Shown: positions 54,789-63,973, counted from the stretch's first letter. The stretch: 64,000 nt of DNA from an uncultured Spirochaetaceae bacterium (GCA_944389145.1 CALXLH010000023.1:18353-82352), one strand, 5' to 3'. Notes: generated by a model from the sequence alone, not told the origin. A program made the numbers and translations.

Positions 54789-55624
54789 AAGGATTTACTA
54801 AGAGAGTGATTACAGCCTGCGTGGCAGTTCCAGTGCTTATAATCCTCGTGGTGCTATTTCCCCAGGCCGACTACCTTGCATTCTGCTTGGTCATCATGGC
54901 ACTGACGGCGCTAGGATCGATAGAGATGCATCAGCTCCTGTCAAAGGACAGGGAGAAGCTCTTGTTCACCTCCTATTCTGGCGTGCTGCTGCCGCTCGCG
55001 CAGTATGTCCAGTTCCGCTATTTCCCCGATGTCGAGCTCACGTTCTACACGCTGATGTTCCTCATCGGACTCACGCTCTTCCTTGAGGTGTTCACAGGCA
55101 GCAAGGATGGATTCGCAGGGACCTGGGAACGCAACAGCAAGACAGTGCTGAACATAATCTATCCGGGACTCTTCGCCTCATTCATCATACGTCTTGCATT
55201 CCTGCAGAACGCACCCTGGTTCATCCTTTTCTTCTTCCTCCTCGTATTCTCTTCCGATACCTTCGCATTCTTCTTCGGCATGGCGCTTGGCAGGGGCAAC
55301 AAGGGAGTGATCAAGGTAAGTCCCAACAAGAGCATCGCTGGCTTCATCGGCGGGCTTCTGGTTCCATCTGCCTTCGGCGCCCTCTCTGCGGTCCTCTTTC
55401 CTGAGGTATTCGCATACGGTGCGGCAAGGGGATTCATCCTAGGTCTTGGTACCGCGGCCCTCGGTGTCGTTGGAGACCTCATAGAGTCATCATTCAAGCG
55501 AAGTGCAGAGGTCAAGGACAGCGGCACGCTCATCCCCGGTCGCGGCGGGATACTCGATTCAGTAGATTCGATAATCATGGCAGCGCCAGTCTATGTCGCG
55601 CTTCTCATGATGATCTGTGCCTGA
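54785..55624 (+). CDS. cdsA: Phosphatidate cytidylyltransferase
   Basis: Makes CDP-diacylglycerol for phospholipids at the inner membrane. The 279 residues contain about eight hydrophobic segments and the CdsA signature near the C-terminus: SPNKSIAGFIGGL, then GDLIESSFKRSAEVKDSG and IPGRGGILDSVDS. Starts inside the uppS stop (ATGA) and ends one base before the dxr start codon. Confidence 0.95.
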   Translation: MKGFTKRVITACVAVPVLIILVVLFPQADYLAFCLVIMALTALGSIEMHQLLSKDREKLLFTSYSGVLLPLAQYVQFRYFPDVELTFYTLMFLIGLTLFLEVFTGSKDGFAGTWERNSKTVLNIIYPGLFASFIIRLAFLQNAPWFILFFFLLVFSSDTFAFFFGMALGRGNKGVIKVSPNKSIAGFIGGLLVPSAFGALSAVLFPEVFAYGAARGFILGLGTAALGVVGDLIESSFKRSAEVKDSGTLIPGRGGILDSVDSIIMAAPVYVALLMMICA

Positions 55625-55625
55625 T

Positions 55626-56687
55626 ATGCGCCTTGCCATACTCGGGGCCACTGGCTCGGTAGGCACGACAGCCATCAATGCGATACGCAGCGGACTGATA
55701 GACTGTAACGTCGCCGCACTCGTCTCATGCACCTCACCGCTCGACGGACTCTCGTCTGAATTCTCCTCCCCTGCCCTTGTCGCAGCAGGTAAGAGCGACG
55801 AGGAGATACGCTCGTTCATTGCCTCATCATCCCCGGATATCATCCTGAACGCCGTATCTGGAACGGCAGGGCTGAAATACACGCTGATGGCCATAGAGGA
55901 AGGCATCGACATAGCCCTCGCCAACAAGGAATCGCTGGTGATGGGCGGCAGGCTTGTGATGAGGGAGGCCAGGGAAAAGGGAGTCAGGCTGATTCCCGTG
56001 GACAGCGAGCATAGCGCCATTTATTCGCTGATGAAGGGAAGATCCCCGAGGAACCTGATCATCACGGCTTCCGGCGGTCCGTTCCTCGAAAGGGAGGATC
56101 TTTCGCGCGTCACGGTGGAGGAGGCTCTTGCCCATCCTGTATGGAAGATGGGAAAGAAGATAACGATAGACAGCGCGACAGGAGCCAACAAGGGGCAGGA
56201 GGTCATAGAGGCTGCAATGCTCTTCGGCTTTCCTCCGGAGAGGATAAGGGTCGTTGTCCACAGGCAGTCCATCGTACACTCCATGATCGAGATGGATGAC
56301 GGAGCGGTGTATGCCCTGCTCTCCCGCCCTGACATGACGCTCCCAGTGGTATCTGCGCTAACAGGAATAGACAGCGGGATGGATGCCGTGCCACCGCTCT
56401 CATTCGAGAGCCTTGATCTCTCGTTCCGCGCCTGGGATGATGAGAGATTTCCGATGCTTTCCCTCGCCTATGAGGCGCTACGGAGGGAAGGCAGCTATAC
56501 GATTGCCTATGCGGCAGCTGATGAAACGCTTGTAGACAGGTTCCTCAATCATGCCATATCCTTCTGCGATATCCCGCGGATAGCAAGGGACGTGCTGGAT
56601 ATGGACTGGTCGGAAGAGCCTCTTTCCTTCGATATGATAACAGCCACCGCAGAGCGTGCTAGAAGGGCCGCAGAGGCATTATGCTGA
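55626..56687 (+). CDS. dxr: 1-deoxy-D-xylulose 5-phosphate reductoisomerase
   Basis: Second step of the MEP isoprenoid pathway. The 353 residues show NADPH site LAILGATGSVGTTAI, ANKESLVMGG, metal ligands in PVDSEHSAI, TASGGPFLERED, HPVWKMGKKITIDSATGANK and VVHRQSIVHSMIEM. A small deviation: the usual DSATLMNKGLE reads DSATGANKGQE. ATG at 55626 fits the family start (MRLAILGATG); GTG at 55617 is rejected because it would lie in the cdsA end without a ribosome site. Confidence 0.95.
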   Translation: MRLAILGATGSVGTTAINAIRSGLIDCNVAALVSCTSPLDGLSSEFSSPALVAAGKSDEEIRSFIASSSPDIILNAVSGTAGLKYTLMAIEEGIDIALANKESLVMGGRLVMREAREKGVRLIPVDSEHSAIYSLMKGRSPRNLIITASGGPFLEREDLSRVTVEEALAHPVWKMGKKITIDSATGANKGQEVIEAAMLFGFPPERIRVVVHRQSIVHSMIEMDDGAVYALLSRPDMTLPVVSALTGIDSGMDAVPPLSFESLDLSFRAWDDERFPMLSLAYEALRREGSYTIAYAAADETLVDRFLNHAISFCDIPRIARDVLDMDWSEEPLSFDMITATAERARRAAEALC

Positions 56688-57994
56688 GCTATATCCTGTT
56701 CCTGATGATAGGGCTTCTGTGCATAGGACTCATGCTCTTCCTGCATGAGCTCGGACACTTCATCGTGGCCCGGCTCTTCAATGTGGATGTGGAGGTGCTC
56801 TCCTTCGGCATAGGCCCGCGCATCGCAGGCTATCAAGGGCCAAGGACGGAATACAGGCTCTCAGCCATACCATTCGGGGGATACTGCCGCATGAGCGGAT
56901 CGCTGGACCTGACGAAGGCGCTGCAGGATAAGGCGACGACGCTTGACAGGACAGAGGCGGGATCATACTTCTCGGCCGCTCCCTGGAAACGCTTCCTGAT
57001 CTACCTCGCAGGCCCATCGATGAACTTCGCCATAGCGGTGATCCTGATCGCCATAGCATCGCTGATACCGGTTGAAAGGCTCTCTGATCCCGCGATCGTC
57101 ACACCTGTGTCGGAGTATCCTGAGCTATTCGATTCAGGGATAGTCCAGAGCGGAATACGCAAGGGAGATATCCTCATCTCCTCATCAGGCCGCAGCTTCC
57201 TCGACTGGCAGGATGCAGAGGCATTCCTGAAGGCTCAGGAAGGAGCCATCGTGCCTGTTACGGTGGAAAGAGATGGAACGGAGGTCGATACGTCTCTCAT
57301 CCCGGAGCAGACAGAGGATGGCTGGGCATATGGCATAGCGATGCTGCAGCGCCCTGTCATCGGACGCACGCTGAGCGAGGATTTCCAGGAAGGCGACCTG
57401 ATAACCGCCATCGATTCCCTTCCTGTATCATGGACCTATGATATCTACGCCTATGACAAGCCCTCCTTCACGCTTACGGTCGATCGCGGAGGCGTGACGC
57501 TTGAGCGGAGGATAGATGATGGCGTGCTTCCATTCGCATGGCAGAGCGGATTGAGGGTAAGCAGGGATCAGGTCTCCCCCATCCCATACGCGATAAGCCG
57601 CAGCGCGGAGATGTTCCTCTCTGCACTCTCGGCACTGGGCGCATTCATCACGCTCCACTTTGAGGAGGCGCTTGAGGTGCTCACCGGTCCGATAAAGGCC
57701 GCAGAGAGCCTTGGCAGCATAACAATGGCTGCGTTCGCACAGAGCGGTAGCAGCGGAATTAGAGGAATCCTGAGGCTCCTGGCCATCGTGAGCGTATCGC
57801 TATCTGCGGGCAACAGCCTTCCCATCCCTACCTTCGATGGCGGTCAGATGCTCATGGCCGCAGTCGAGATGATAAGAAGAAAGGCCCTCTCGCCGAGGAC
57901 CTATGTGCTGCTTCAGATTGCAGGCATGGCAGCTGCGCTGCTTATCATGGTTATGATGTACTCCCTTGACTTCAAGGCCTACTTCTTGTCATAG
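56681..57994 (+). CDS. rseP: RIP metalloprotease RseP
   Basis: Site-2 protease that cuts membrane helices of signalling proteins or leftover signal peptides. The 437 residues have zinc motif HELGH (22-26), FGIGPRI, a PDZ region (about 150-260: GIRKGDILISSSGRSFLDW and a second GDLITAIDSLPVSW), and the third metal motif NSLPIPTFDGGQM. The start overlaps dxr by 7 nt; the end overlaps convergent dnaB by 16 nt. Two PDZ-like units are as in E. coli RseP. Confidence 0.94.
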   Translation: MLSYILFLMIGLLCIGLMLFLHELGHFIVARLFNVDVEVLSFGIGPRIAGYQGPRTEYRLSAIPFGGYCRMSGSLDLTKALQDKATTLDRTEAGSYFSAAPWKRFLIYLAGPSMNFAIAVILIAIASLIPVERLSDPAIVTPVSEYPELFDSGIVQSGIRKGDILISSSGRSFLDWQDAEAFLKAQEGAIVPVTVERDGTEVDTSLIPEQTEDGWAYGIAMLQRPVIGRTLSEDFQEGDLITAIDSLPVSWTYDIYAYDKPSFTLTVDRGGVTLERRIDDGVLPFAWQSGLRVSRDQVSPIPYAISRSAEMFLSALSALGAFITLHFEEALEVLTGPIKAAESLGSITMAAFAQSGSSGIRGILRLLAIVSVSLSAGNSLPIPTFDGGQMLMAAVEMIRRKALSPRTYVLLQIAGMAAALLIMVMMYSLDFKAYFLS

Positions 57995-59382
57995 CCACGC
58001 TTCTCAGGAGGCACCGGCTCTATGAACTCCTCAGACTGCGAGACCTCCTCGAACGAGGTAGTATTCGGATTGTATCCGACCTTGAAGCTACCGGTCTCGC
58101 CGTTCCTCTGCTTCGCAACTATGATCTTGGTGACCTGAAGGACCGCGCGTCCGCTTGCATCCTTGGCAAGCTTCTCCTTGTCCTCCTCCGAAAGGCTGCG
58201 CTTACGATGGATGAACATGACCACATCGGCATCCTGCTCGATCGAGCCTGAATCCCTGAGGTTGGAGAGCATCGGCTCCTTCTCCTCGCTGTCACGCGAT
58301 ACCTGGCAAAGCACGATGACGGGGATCTCCAGCTCCCTTGCAAGCTGCTTGAGAGACTTCGATACCGCAGCGATGACCTCATGGCGTGGAGTACGGGGAT
58401 CAAGGCCGGGATCTATCAGTCCGATATAGTCTATGACGATGCAGTTGATCTTCTTCTCCCGCTTGAGCATCCTCGCCTTGGCACGAAGGTCGCTCAGCCG
58501 GATATTAGGCACATCTATGATGTAGAGCGGCAGCTGGTATATGGAGTTAGCCGCATCGACGACACGGTCAAGCTCATCCTCCGCCAGATTGCCCATCGTG
58601 ATGTTCCGCGTATTTACGCGTGAGATCGTTCCCAGGAGCCTCACCGCGATCTGCGATGCAGGCATTTCCAGAGAGAAGAAGGCGACGCTCTTGCGGTATT
58701 CCCTTATCATGTTGCGGATCATGGAAACGCCGAATGCGGTCTTTCCGATACCTGGGCGCGCTGCTATGACGATATAGTCCTGAGGCTTGAAGCCTCCATT
58801 GGTCATCCTGTCCAGCACCTGATAGCCAGAAGGCACGGATTCATCATCTGCATTCCCCTCTATGCGGCGCATCATCGTGTCTATCACTCCGGATATCACG
58901 GTACCGATGGAGAAGTCATCCTTCTTCAGCGAGCCTTCCTCAGAGAGCCTCATCAGCTGCGTCTCGCTTGAATCAAGCACATCGTAGATGTCATTGGACT
59001 CATCAAAGGCCGCCTGATTGACATCCGTCGTGAGCGATATGATCTGGCGACGCACCGAAAGTCCCTTGACGATCGAGGCATACTGCTCGGCATTGGTGAT
59101 TATCGTGTTCGAGTCGGTAAGGGATGAGACATAGGCTATGCCGCCGGCCTTCTCCAGCCTGTCGGTCTTCTTCAGATAATCGACGAGCGTAACGATATCC
59201 ACTGCAAAGCCGGACGCATTCTCCTTCATCTTCGAGATGGCAGTGAATATCTCGGCATTGGCCGGATGATAGAAATCGGAGGCACCGACAAGCTGCGATA
59301 CGCTGTCGTATGCCTCCTCATTAAGAAGTATGGCGCCGAGGATAGCTCTCTCGGCGTCGTCATTATGAGGCAATGTCCTCAC
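57979..59382 (-). CDS. dnaB: Replicative DNA helicase DnaB
   Basis: Hexameric 5'-3' helicase at the fork. Residues 1-110 form the N-terminal domain (LPHNDDAERAILGAILLNEE), 130-165 the linker, 175-460 the RecA-like motor with AARPGIGKTAFGVSMI, FFSLEMPASQIAVRLL, IDYIGLI, LCQVSRDSEEKEP and a DnaB-type end. 467 residues, no intein. First 12 nt before the rplI stop; last gene of the rpsF operon. Confidence 0.97.
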   Translation of the reverse strand: MRTLPHNDDAERAILGAILLNEEAYDSVSQLVGASDFYHPANAEIFTAISKMKENASGFAVDIVTLVDYLKKTDRLEKAGGIAYVSSLTDSNTIITNAEQYASIVKGLSVRRQIISLTTDVNQAAFDESNDIYDVLDSSETQLMRLSEEGSLKKDDFSIGTVISGVIDTMMRRIEGNADDESVPSGYQVLDRMTNGGFKPQDYIVIAARPGIGKTAFGVSMIRNMIREYRKSVAFFSLEMPASQIAVRLLGTISRVNTRNITMGNLAEDELDRVVDAANSIYQLPLYIIDVPNIRLSDLRAKARMLKREKKINCIVIDYIGLIDPGLDPRTPRHEVIAAVSKSLKQLARELEIPVIVLCQVSRDSEEKEPMLSNLRDSGSIEQDADVVMFIHRKRSLSEEDKEKLAKDASGRAVLQVTKIIVAKQRNGETGSFKVGYNPNTTSFEEVSQSEEFIEPVPPEKRGYDKK

Positions 59383-59393
59383 AAGCCCTCCAA

Positions 59394-60032
59394 TCAGAGA
59401 GCCGGCTCTTCCGTAGCGGCCTCTTCAGTCTCGGCGGCAGCCTCATCGGAAGCAGCGGCCTCCTCTGATGCAGACTCTGCCTCAGCGGCAGCCTGAGCCT
59501 CGGCAGCAGCAGCCGCAGCCTCTTCCTCTGCCTTCCTTGCTGCCTCAGCCTCCTCTGCGGCCTTTTTCTCAGCAGCAAGCTTCTCAGCCTCCGACTGGAC
59601 GATCAGCTTCACGGAAGAGAACTCGTTCTCATAGAGGTGGATGATGACGCTGTATGTACCGGTCATCTTGATAGCGTGCGTCGCTACCTCGATCCTCTTC
59701 CTCTCAATCTCGAAGCCGAGCTTCTGAAGCTCTGCCTGGACCATCTGGGAGGTAACGGAACCGAAGAGCTTGCCAGAATCTCCGGCTGGAACGACGATGT
59801 TGAGCGTAAGGACATCCAGCTTCTCCTTGAGAGATGCGGAAGCGGCCCTCTTCTCAACCTTCCTCTGCTCGATGGCGGCTGCCCTTGACCTGAACAGCGC
59901 GGCATTCGCCTTGTTGTAGATCACAGCGGTTCCGGTCGGAAGGAGGTAGTTCCTTGCGTATCCGTCCTTTACCTCTACGACATCTCCCTCTTCTCCGAGG
60001 TGCGTCACATCCTGGTTAAGAATGATCTTCAT
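59394..60032 (-). CDS. rplI: Ribosomal protein bL9 with long Ala/Glu tail
   Basis: Large-subunit stalk protein. Residues 1-148 are a normal bL9 (MKIILNQDVTHLGEEGDVVEVKDGYARNYLLP, N-domain then long helix, and the C-domain). Then comes a 64-residue tail of mainly Ala and Glu with some Lys and Ser, predicted helical and low complexity. The ATG at 60032 has GGAG 8 nt upstream; the frame to 60044 includes the ribosome site and is rejected. Confidence 0.96.
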   Translation of the reverse strand: MKIILNQDVTHLGEEGDVVEVKDGYARNYLLPTGTAVIYNKANAALFRSRAAAIEQRKVEKRAASASLKEKLDVLTLNIVVPAGDSGKLFGSVTSQMVQAELQKLGFEIERKRIEVATHAIKMTGTYSVIIHLYENEFSSVKLIVQSEAEKLAAEKKAAEEAEAARKAEEEAAAAAAEAQAAAEAESASEEAAASDEAAAETEEAATEEPAL

Positions 60033-60987
60033 GATACTCTCCAATCTTCTTCAAATCGAAGAAGGTCTCTAGTACGCCCAATGCAGGGACGCCTATGAGG
60101 ACTATTAGATTAATCCCAGGGATCAGGAGGCCGATGGCAGCTAGGATGATGAACAGGGTAATGCTCCTCACGTTCCTGTTGCGCATGCGGATGCGCGCAT
60201 AGACGACGGTGAAACCCTGTATCGCATATACGAGCGTCCATACTCCGGCCAGGTTCATCACTGCGATACCCAGCAGCAGGGGTGCTGATACAAAGCGGAG
60301 GACAAGGACAAGGGCCCAAGAGATTATGAAGCCCCAGATCGCATCCTGTGGAAAGGAGAAGCTCATCACATCATCCTCCCACCCGCTTTCTCTTGAATGC
60401 CTCGCCGACTCATAGATGAAGAGCGAGGCACAGATGCCGGCAAAGAGCACCGGATAAACCAGGCTCATCACGAGCATGAGGACAAGATCTATGACGATCA
60501 TGACATCAACGCCCGGCACGATGAGCGAGATCATCGGTCCCAGAAGGGCGGCAAGCGCATTCCCATACATGCTGTAAAGCTCTGAGGGAAGCGCCCTATC
60601 AGAAAAGATGAACACGGCAAGGAGCAGAAGGAAGAAGAGCGATGGCAGAAGGGCTATCGTAAGCCGCCTCAGCAATCTCCTCTCCCCTCGCATCATCAGC
60701 CATGCGATCCCAGCCGCTGACAGCGACAGGGGACTATGCAGATTCACGAGGAGCACGGCCACGCCGAACCGGTCGGTCAGCATCGAACGCAGCTTCAGCA
60801 CGTTGAATGCAGCAAGCAGGATCGTTGCCATGACAATCAGTCCGATCGCGCGCCTCTCCCCGTACCGGATGGCATAGAGCAGCAGCGGGGCGACGAATAG
60901 CAACGAGAAGGGCTCAAGATTGAGGAATACCGCGCTCATGGCAAAAAGCAGTACCGCATCCCTTATCTCGTAGAACCTGTCACCCAT
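60016..60987 (-). CDS. YybS/DUF2232-like multi-pass membrane protein
   Basis: A 323-residue protein with about eight membrane segments (for example FLNLEPFSLLFVAPLLLYAI, MILLLVFIF-like LFFLLLLAVFIFSDRAL, TLFIILAAIGLLIPGINLIV). The location between rpsR and rplI is that of YybS-like proteins in Bacillus and of a membrane protein in Treponema. Role unknown. Overlaps the rplI start by 17 nt. C-terminus is charged. Confidence 0.7.
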   Translation of the reverse strand: MGDRFYEIRDAVLLFAMSAVFLNLEPFSLLFVAPLLLYAIRYGERRAIGLIVMATILLAAFNVLKLRSMLTDRFGVAVLLVNLHSPLSLSAAGIAWLMMRGERRLLRRLTIALLPSLFFLLLLAVFIFSDRALPSELYSMYGNALAALLGPMISLIVPGVDVMIVIDLVLMLVMSLVYPVLFAGICASLFIYESARHSRESGWEDDVMSFSFPQDAIWGFIISWALVLVLRFVSAPLLLGIAVMNLAGVWTLVYAIQGFTVVYARIRMRNRNVRSITLFIILAAIGLLIPGINLIVLIGVPALGVLETFFDLKKIGEYHEDHS

Positions 60988-61001
60988 GCTGGCTCAGTGC
61001 C

Positions 61002-61283
61002 TCACTTCTTCTCGAACGGGAGGTATGCGAGGACGCGGGCCCTCTTGATCTCCCTGTTGAGCGCCCTCTGGTGCTTCGCACAGGTACCGGTGATGCGGGC
61101 AGGAAGGATCTTGCCACGCTCGGTGATGTAGCGGCGGAGCATCTCCGGGTTCTTGTAGTCGGCAGGAGCTGCACCCTGGCAGAACTTGCAGACCTTCTTC
61201 TTATATCCAAGCTTCCTGACGCCACCGGCCTTCCTGTCCTTCAGTGCGGCGTCCTTATCCATGAATTCGTTGTCTTCGCGCAT
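61002..61283 (-). CDS. rpsR: Ribosomal protein bS18
   Basis: Small-subunit platform protein that pairs with bS6. The 93 residues hold [44 protein letters not shown] and LAYLPFEKK. The Cys residues in CKFC and GTC are those of the zinc-binding (C+) form. AGGAG lies 9 nt before the ATG. Between ssb and the membrane-protein gene. Confidence 0.97.
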   Translation of the reverse strand: MREDNEFMDKDAALKDRKAGGVRKLGYKKKVCKFCQGAAPADYKNPEMLRRYITERGKILPARITGTCAKHQRALNREIKRARVLAYLPFEKK

Positions 61284-61300
61284 AATCTGTTTCTCCTAAA

Positions 61301-61771
61301 TCAGAATGGGATATTATCGTCCTGGAATTCCTCCGGTCCCGCCATCTCAGGCACGCCTGCTGGCGCGGCCTGCGGCTGATGCGGAGCCGTGGAATATGCC
61401 GGCTGAGACTGCTGCGGCCTCTGTACGGAGCCTCCCTGGCCCTGTCCGAGAAGCGTCAGGTTGTTCACGAAGATCTCTACCCTGGACCTCTGCTGTCCAT
61501 CGACCTCCCACCTGTTCTGCCTCAGCTCGCCCTGTATTGCCACCTGCCTGCCTTTCTCAAGATACTGGCTCATCGCCTCCGCATTCCTTGCGAAGTATAC
61601 GCAGTCGAAGAAGCTGGGATCCTCGACCCAGCTGCCATCGGCTCCCCTTCGGTTCCTGTTGACCGCGATCGAGAAGCGGAGGCTAGGCGTTCCGCCGTTC
61701 TGCGGATACCTGAGCTCGCTTCCGCGCACCAGGCGGCCAGTCAGCACGACGACGTTCATATCAGAAGGCAT
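61301..61771 (-). CDS. ssb: Single-stranded DNA-binding protein
   Basis: OB-fold protein for replication and repair. The 156 residues have NVVVLTGRLVRGSELRYPQN, FFDCVYFARNAEAMSQYLEK, GRQVAIQGELRQNRWE and a Gly/Gln/Pro linker, ending DDNIPF, the tip that binds partner proteins. A GA-rich ribosome site precedes the ATG at 61771. Confidence 0.96.
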   Translation of the reverse strand: MPSDMNVVVLTGRLVRGSELRYPQNGGTPSLRFSIAVNRNRRGADGSWVEDPSFFDCVYFARNAEAMSQYLEKGRQVAIQGELRQNRWEVDGQQRSRVEIFVNNLTLLGQGQGGSVQRPQQSQPAYSTAPHQPQAAPAGVPEMAGPEEFQDDNIPF

Positions 61772-61783
61772 AGGCTCTCTTCC

Positions 61784-62071
61784 TTACTTCCTCTCCGGGT
61801 TGACGAACAGGAACTTCATTACCAGCGTCGAGAGCTGGAAGATGTTGTTCATCGGGGAGATGGATGCCGTATCAGCATTTAGCTCGAAATAGACGTAATG
61901 ACCCCTATCCTGCTTATTGATCAGATATGCAAGCGTCCTCACGCCCATATCCTCTTCCTTCGTCACCTCGACATGGAAGCGTGCGAAGGTCTCCTTGACA
62001 AGCTCCAAGCCTGCCTTGAACTTCTCCTCGTCTGAATCGAGGATCACTGTGAACTCATAATTCTGGATCAT
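61784..62071 (-). CDS. rpsF: Ribosomal protein bS6
   Basis: First gene of the rpsF-ssb-rpsR operon. The 95 residues read MIQNYEFTVILDSDEEKFKA ... GVRTLAYLINKQDRGHYVYFEL, the normal bS6 fold. AAGGAGG lies 5 nt before the ATG at 62071; the much longer frame to 62491 crosses the promoter and is rejected. Confidence 0.96.
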   Translation of the reverse strand: MIQNYEFTVILDSDEEKFKAGLELVKETFARFHVEVTKEEDMGVRTLAYLINKQDRGHYVYFELNADTASISPMNNIFQLSTLVMKFLFVNPERK

Positions 62072-62100
62072 GGTTCCTCCTTGTGGCCTTTGGATTTTCG

Positions 62101-62116
62101 ATCCGGTTACCCGGAT
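62101..62116 (-). promoter_or_regulatory. Leader hairpin of the rpsF operon
   Basis: ATCCGG-TTAC-CCGGAT forms a stem of 6 bp in the leader, 30 nt before the rpsF ATG. It may be the S6:S18 autoregulatory leader, whose known form carries a CCG motif, but the shape is not decisive. Confidence 0.35.
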
Positions 62117-62130
62117 AAAGAGGCTTAATG

Positions 62131-62160
62131 AATATACATTCTTCCCCTCCCGATAGTCAA
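62131..62160 (-). promoter_or_regulatory. rpsF operon promoter
   Basis: TTGACT (62155-62160), 18-bp spacer, TATATT (62131-62136) on the minus strand. Leader of about 55 nt to rpsF. Confidence 0.6.
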
Positions 62161-62168
62161 TAGGACAG

Positions 62169-62197
62169 GTGACTGAATCCTTGCCATGATATAGAAT
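62169..62197 (+). promoter_or_regulatory. Promoter of the tatD-like gene, leaderless geometry
   Basis: GTGACT (62169-62174), exactly 17 bp, TAGAAT (62192-62197), then 6 nt to the ATG at 62204; no Shine-Dalgarno sequence. Confidence 0.5.
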
Positions 62198-62203
62198 AGC
62201 GCT

Positions 62204-62827
62204 ATGTTCGATGCCCATGCGCACATAGGTGATATTACGGGTGAAGCCCTCGTATGCACGGCTTCTGCCGCGGAGCTTGACAGAGCCAGCCTGTTTCCCT
62301 GCTTCGCCGTCGGCTCGATTCCCGGACACGGAGCCTTCGATGAGCGTGCGCTCAGGGAAGCAGCCGGAAAAGGAGGCCATATCGGTGAGATAGGCCTCGA
62401 CAGGCGCTTTCCGGACAAGGAGGGGCAGGAAGACATATTCAGGAAGGCTCTTGAGGTGGCCATGGAATATGACAGGATCGCCATCATCCACGTCGTGCGC
62501 GAATACGGGTCCTTATATGATATCCTGTCCGAGATGGGCGTGAGGCGCTTCATCGTCCATGGATATACAGGATCGGCTGAGATGGCGGAACGCCTCCTAG
62601 GGCTAGGAGGGATCATATCGCTCTCTCCGCGCGCAGAGGGAGCGAGGAGCTTCAGGAAGCTTCTGACGCTGCCATTCGTCACGGAGACGGACATGGCGAC
62701 TGGAGCTGAGGAGCGAAGGATCCTCTCGGCATGGAACGAAAGGCTTTCGGAGCTTACCGGAGAGGACATAGGGGAAAGGAGCGAGAGAATCATGAGGGAG
62801 ATGCTATGCCAGGCGACCAGTTCCTGA
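62204..62827 (+). CDS. TatD-family metal-dependent hydrolase
   Basis: A 207-residue amidohydrolase-fold protein, probably a nuclease like TatD or YcfH. Metal motifs are MFDAHAHIGD (His5, His7), GHIGEIGLD (Glu), IIHVV (His), RFIVHGYTGS (His) and ETDMAT (Asp). It is shorter than TatD (about 260), with the N-terminal half compressed, but all metal ligands are kept. Overlaps the start of tcdA by 22 nt. Confidence 0.88.
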   Translation: MFDAHAHIGDITGEALVCTASAAELDRASLFPCFAVGSIPGHGAFDERALREAAGKGGHIGEIGLDRRFPDKEGQEDIFRKALEVAMEYDRIAIIHVVREYGSLYDILSEMGVRRFIVHGYTGSAEMAERLLGLGGIISLSPRAEGARSFRKLLTLPFVTETDMATGAEERRILSAWNERLSELTGEDIGERSERIMREMLCQATSS

Positions 62828-63564
62828 GATTGTCAAGGCTGATCGGAGAAGAGAACGTGGCGGCCCTTAAGGCAAGGAGCGTCACGGTCGCAGGTATCGG
62901 AGCCGTCGGAGGCCATGCCTTGGAGGCTATGGCGCGCTGCGGCATCGGAAGGATCAGGATCATCGACTCGGATGCCGTATCGGAATCGAATATAAACAGG
63001 CAGATAATCGCGCTTCATTCCACCATCGGCAGGAAGAAGGTGGAAGTCGCCGCGGAGCGTGCCAAGGACATAAACCCTGGCTGCATCGTGGTTCCGCTTG
63101 ACGTATATATATCAGAGGACAACGCCTCTTCGCTTCTCGATGATACGGATATCCTCCTGGACTGCATCGATACGCTCGATTCGAAGACAGCGCTGCTTCA
63201 GGCGGCATACGAGAGAGGCATCCCCACGGTGAGCAGCATGGGCGCTGCCCTCCGGCGCAGCATAGGGCTCATACGGAGGGCCGACCTCATGGACACGTTC
63301 GGCTGTCCGCTTGCCCGCGAGGTGCGCTCAGGACTCAGGAAGAGAGGCGTAGGACGAGGGATAGATGCGGTCTTCTCTCCAGAGAAGGTACGCTTCGAAT
63401 ACATCGATGCAAGCAGGGACGATAAGGCGGAAGCCGTAGGAGGAAGCGACAGAAGGCGCATGGTCCTTGGCTCTCTCCCCACCGTGACGGCAGCATTCGG
63501 GCTGATGGTGGCAGAGGCAGCGCTCTCACGCCTTCTTCCGCCTGGCGTGATGGATCCGGACTAG
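62806..63564 (+). CDS. tcdA: tRNA threonylcarbamoyladenosine dehydratase TcdA
   Basis: An E1-like ThiF-fold protein that forms the cyclic form of t6A in tRNA with ATP. The 252 residues start FLRLSRLIGEENVAALKARS with VTVAGIGAVGGHALEAMARC (nucleotide site), ESNINRQIIALHSTIGRKK, and SSMGAALRR, all TcdA-like rather than MoeB-like (no CxxC zinc pair). GGGAG lies 7 nt before the ATG at 62806; the frame runs to 62731. Probably translated together with tatD. Confidence 0.92.
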   Translation: MPGDQFLRLSRLIGEENVAALKARSVTVAGIGAVGGHALEAMARCGIGRIRIIDSDAVSESNINRQIIALHSTIGRKKVEVAAERAKDINPGCIVVPLDVYISEDNASSLLDDTDILLDCIDTLDSKTALLQAAYERGIPTVSSMGAALRRSIGLIRRADLMDTFGCPLAREVRSGLRKRGVGRGIDAVFSPEKVRFEYIDASRDDKAEAVGGSDRRRMVLGSLPTVTAAFGLMVAEAALSRLLPPGVMDPD

Positions 63565-63908
63565 CAGAGGGATAGAGTCTCGGCCCTCGCCATGATCTCC
63601 TCAGGAACATTGCCAGGTATCACGACCTTCAGCCTGTAGCGCGAGCGCTTGTTGCTGTTCTCAAGGATCTCCACAGAGACAGATGCGTCAGCAAGCGTGG
63701 ACGCGCCTGCCGCAGTAAAGCGTTCCCAGCGCCCAGAGAGGAAGAGCTGGACGGAATTATCATCATCGCCACCCATCCTTATCAGGCGTGGCGTACGCAC
63801 GGTGAACGTATAGACAGAGAATCCATCCTCCTCCCCTATCCTCAATACCGCATCCCTCTCTCCATCTCCTTCGAAGATAAGCATCGCAGGAAGATCTGCT
63901 AATCTCAT
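63561..63908 (-). CDS. Small protein of unknown function (115 aa)
   Basis: A 115-residue protein starting MRLADLPAMLIFEGDGERDA; GGAGG lies 7 nt before the ATG at 63908. It appears all-beta (VLRIGEEDGFSVYTFTV, RLIRMGGDDDNSVQLFL, SVSVEILENSNKRSRYRLK VV), perhaps a PilZ- or OB-like fold. No signal peptide. Convergent with tcdA, overlapping by 4 nt. No family recognised. Confidence 0.65.
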   Translation of the reverse strand: MRLADLPAMLIFEGDGERDAVLRIGEEDGFSVYTFTVRTPRLIRMGGDDDNSVQLFLSGRWERFTAAGASTLADASVSVEILENSNKRSRYRLKVVIPGNVPEEIMARAETLSLC

Positions 63909-63932
63909 ACCATCACCTCCATTTATGAAACA

Positions 63933-63956
63933 AGCCACCGATTCGCACCGGTGGCT
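63933..63956 (-). terminator. Terminator of the gene at the right edge
   Basis: Stem AGCCACCG/CGGTGGCT (63933-63940 with 63949-63956, 8-nt loop), followed on the minus strand by TTGTTTC. It comes 17 nt after the stop codon of the gene entering from the right. Confidence 0.7.
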
Positions 63957-63973
63957 CTGATAGCAAGAAGGGC

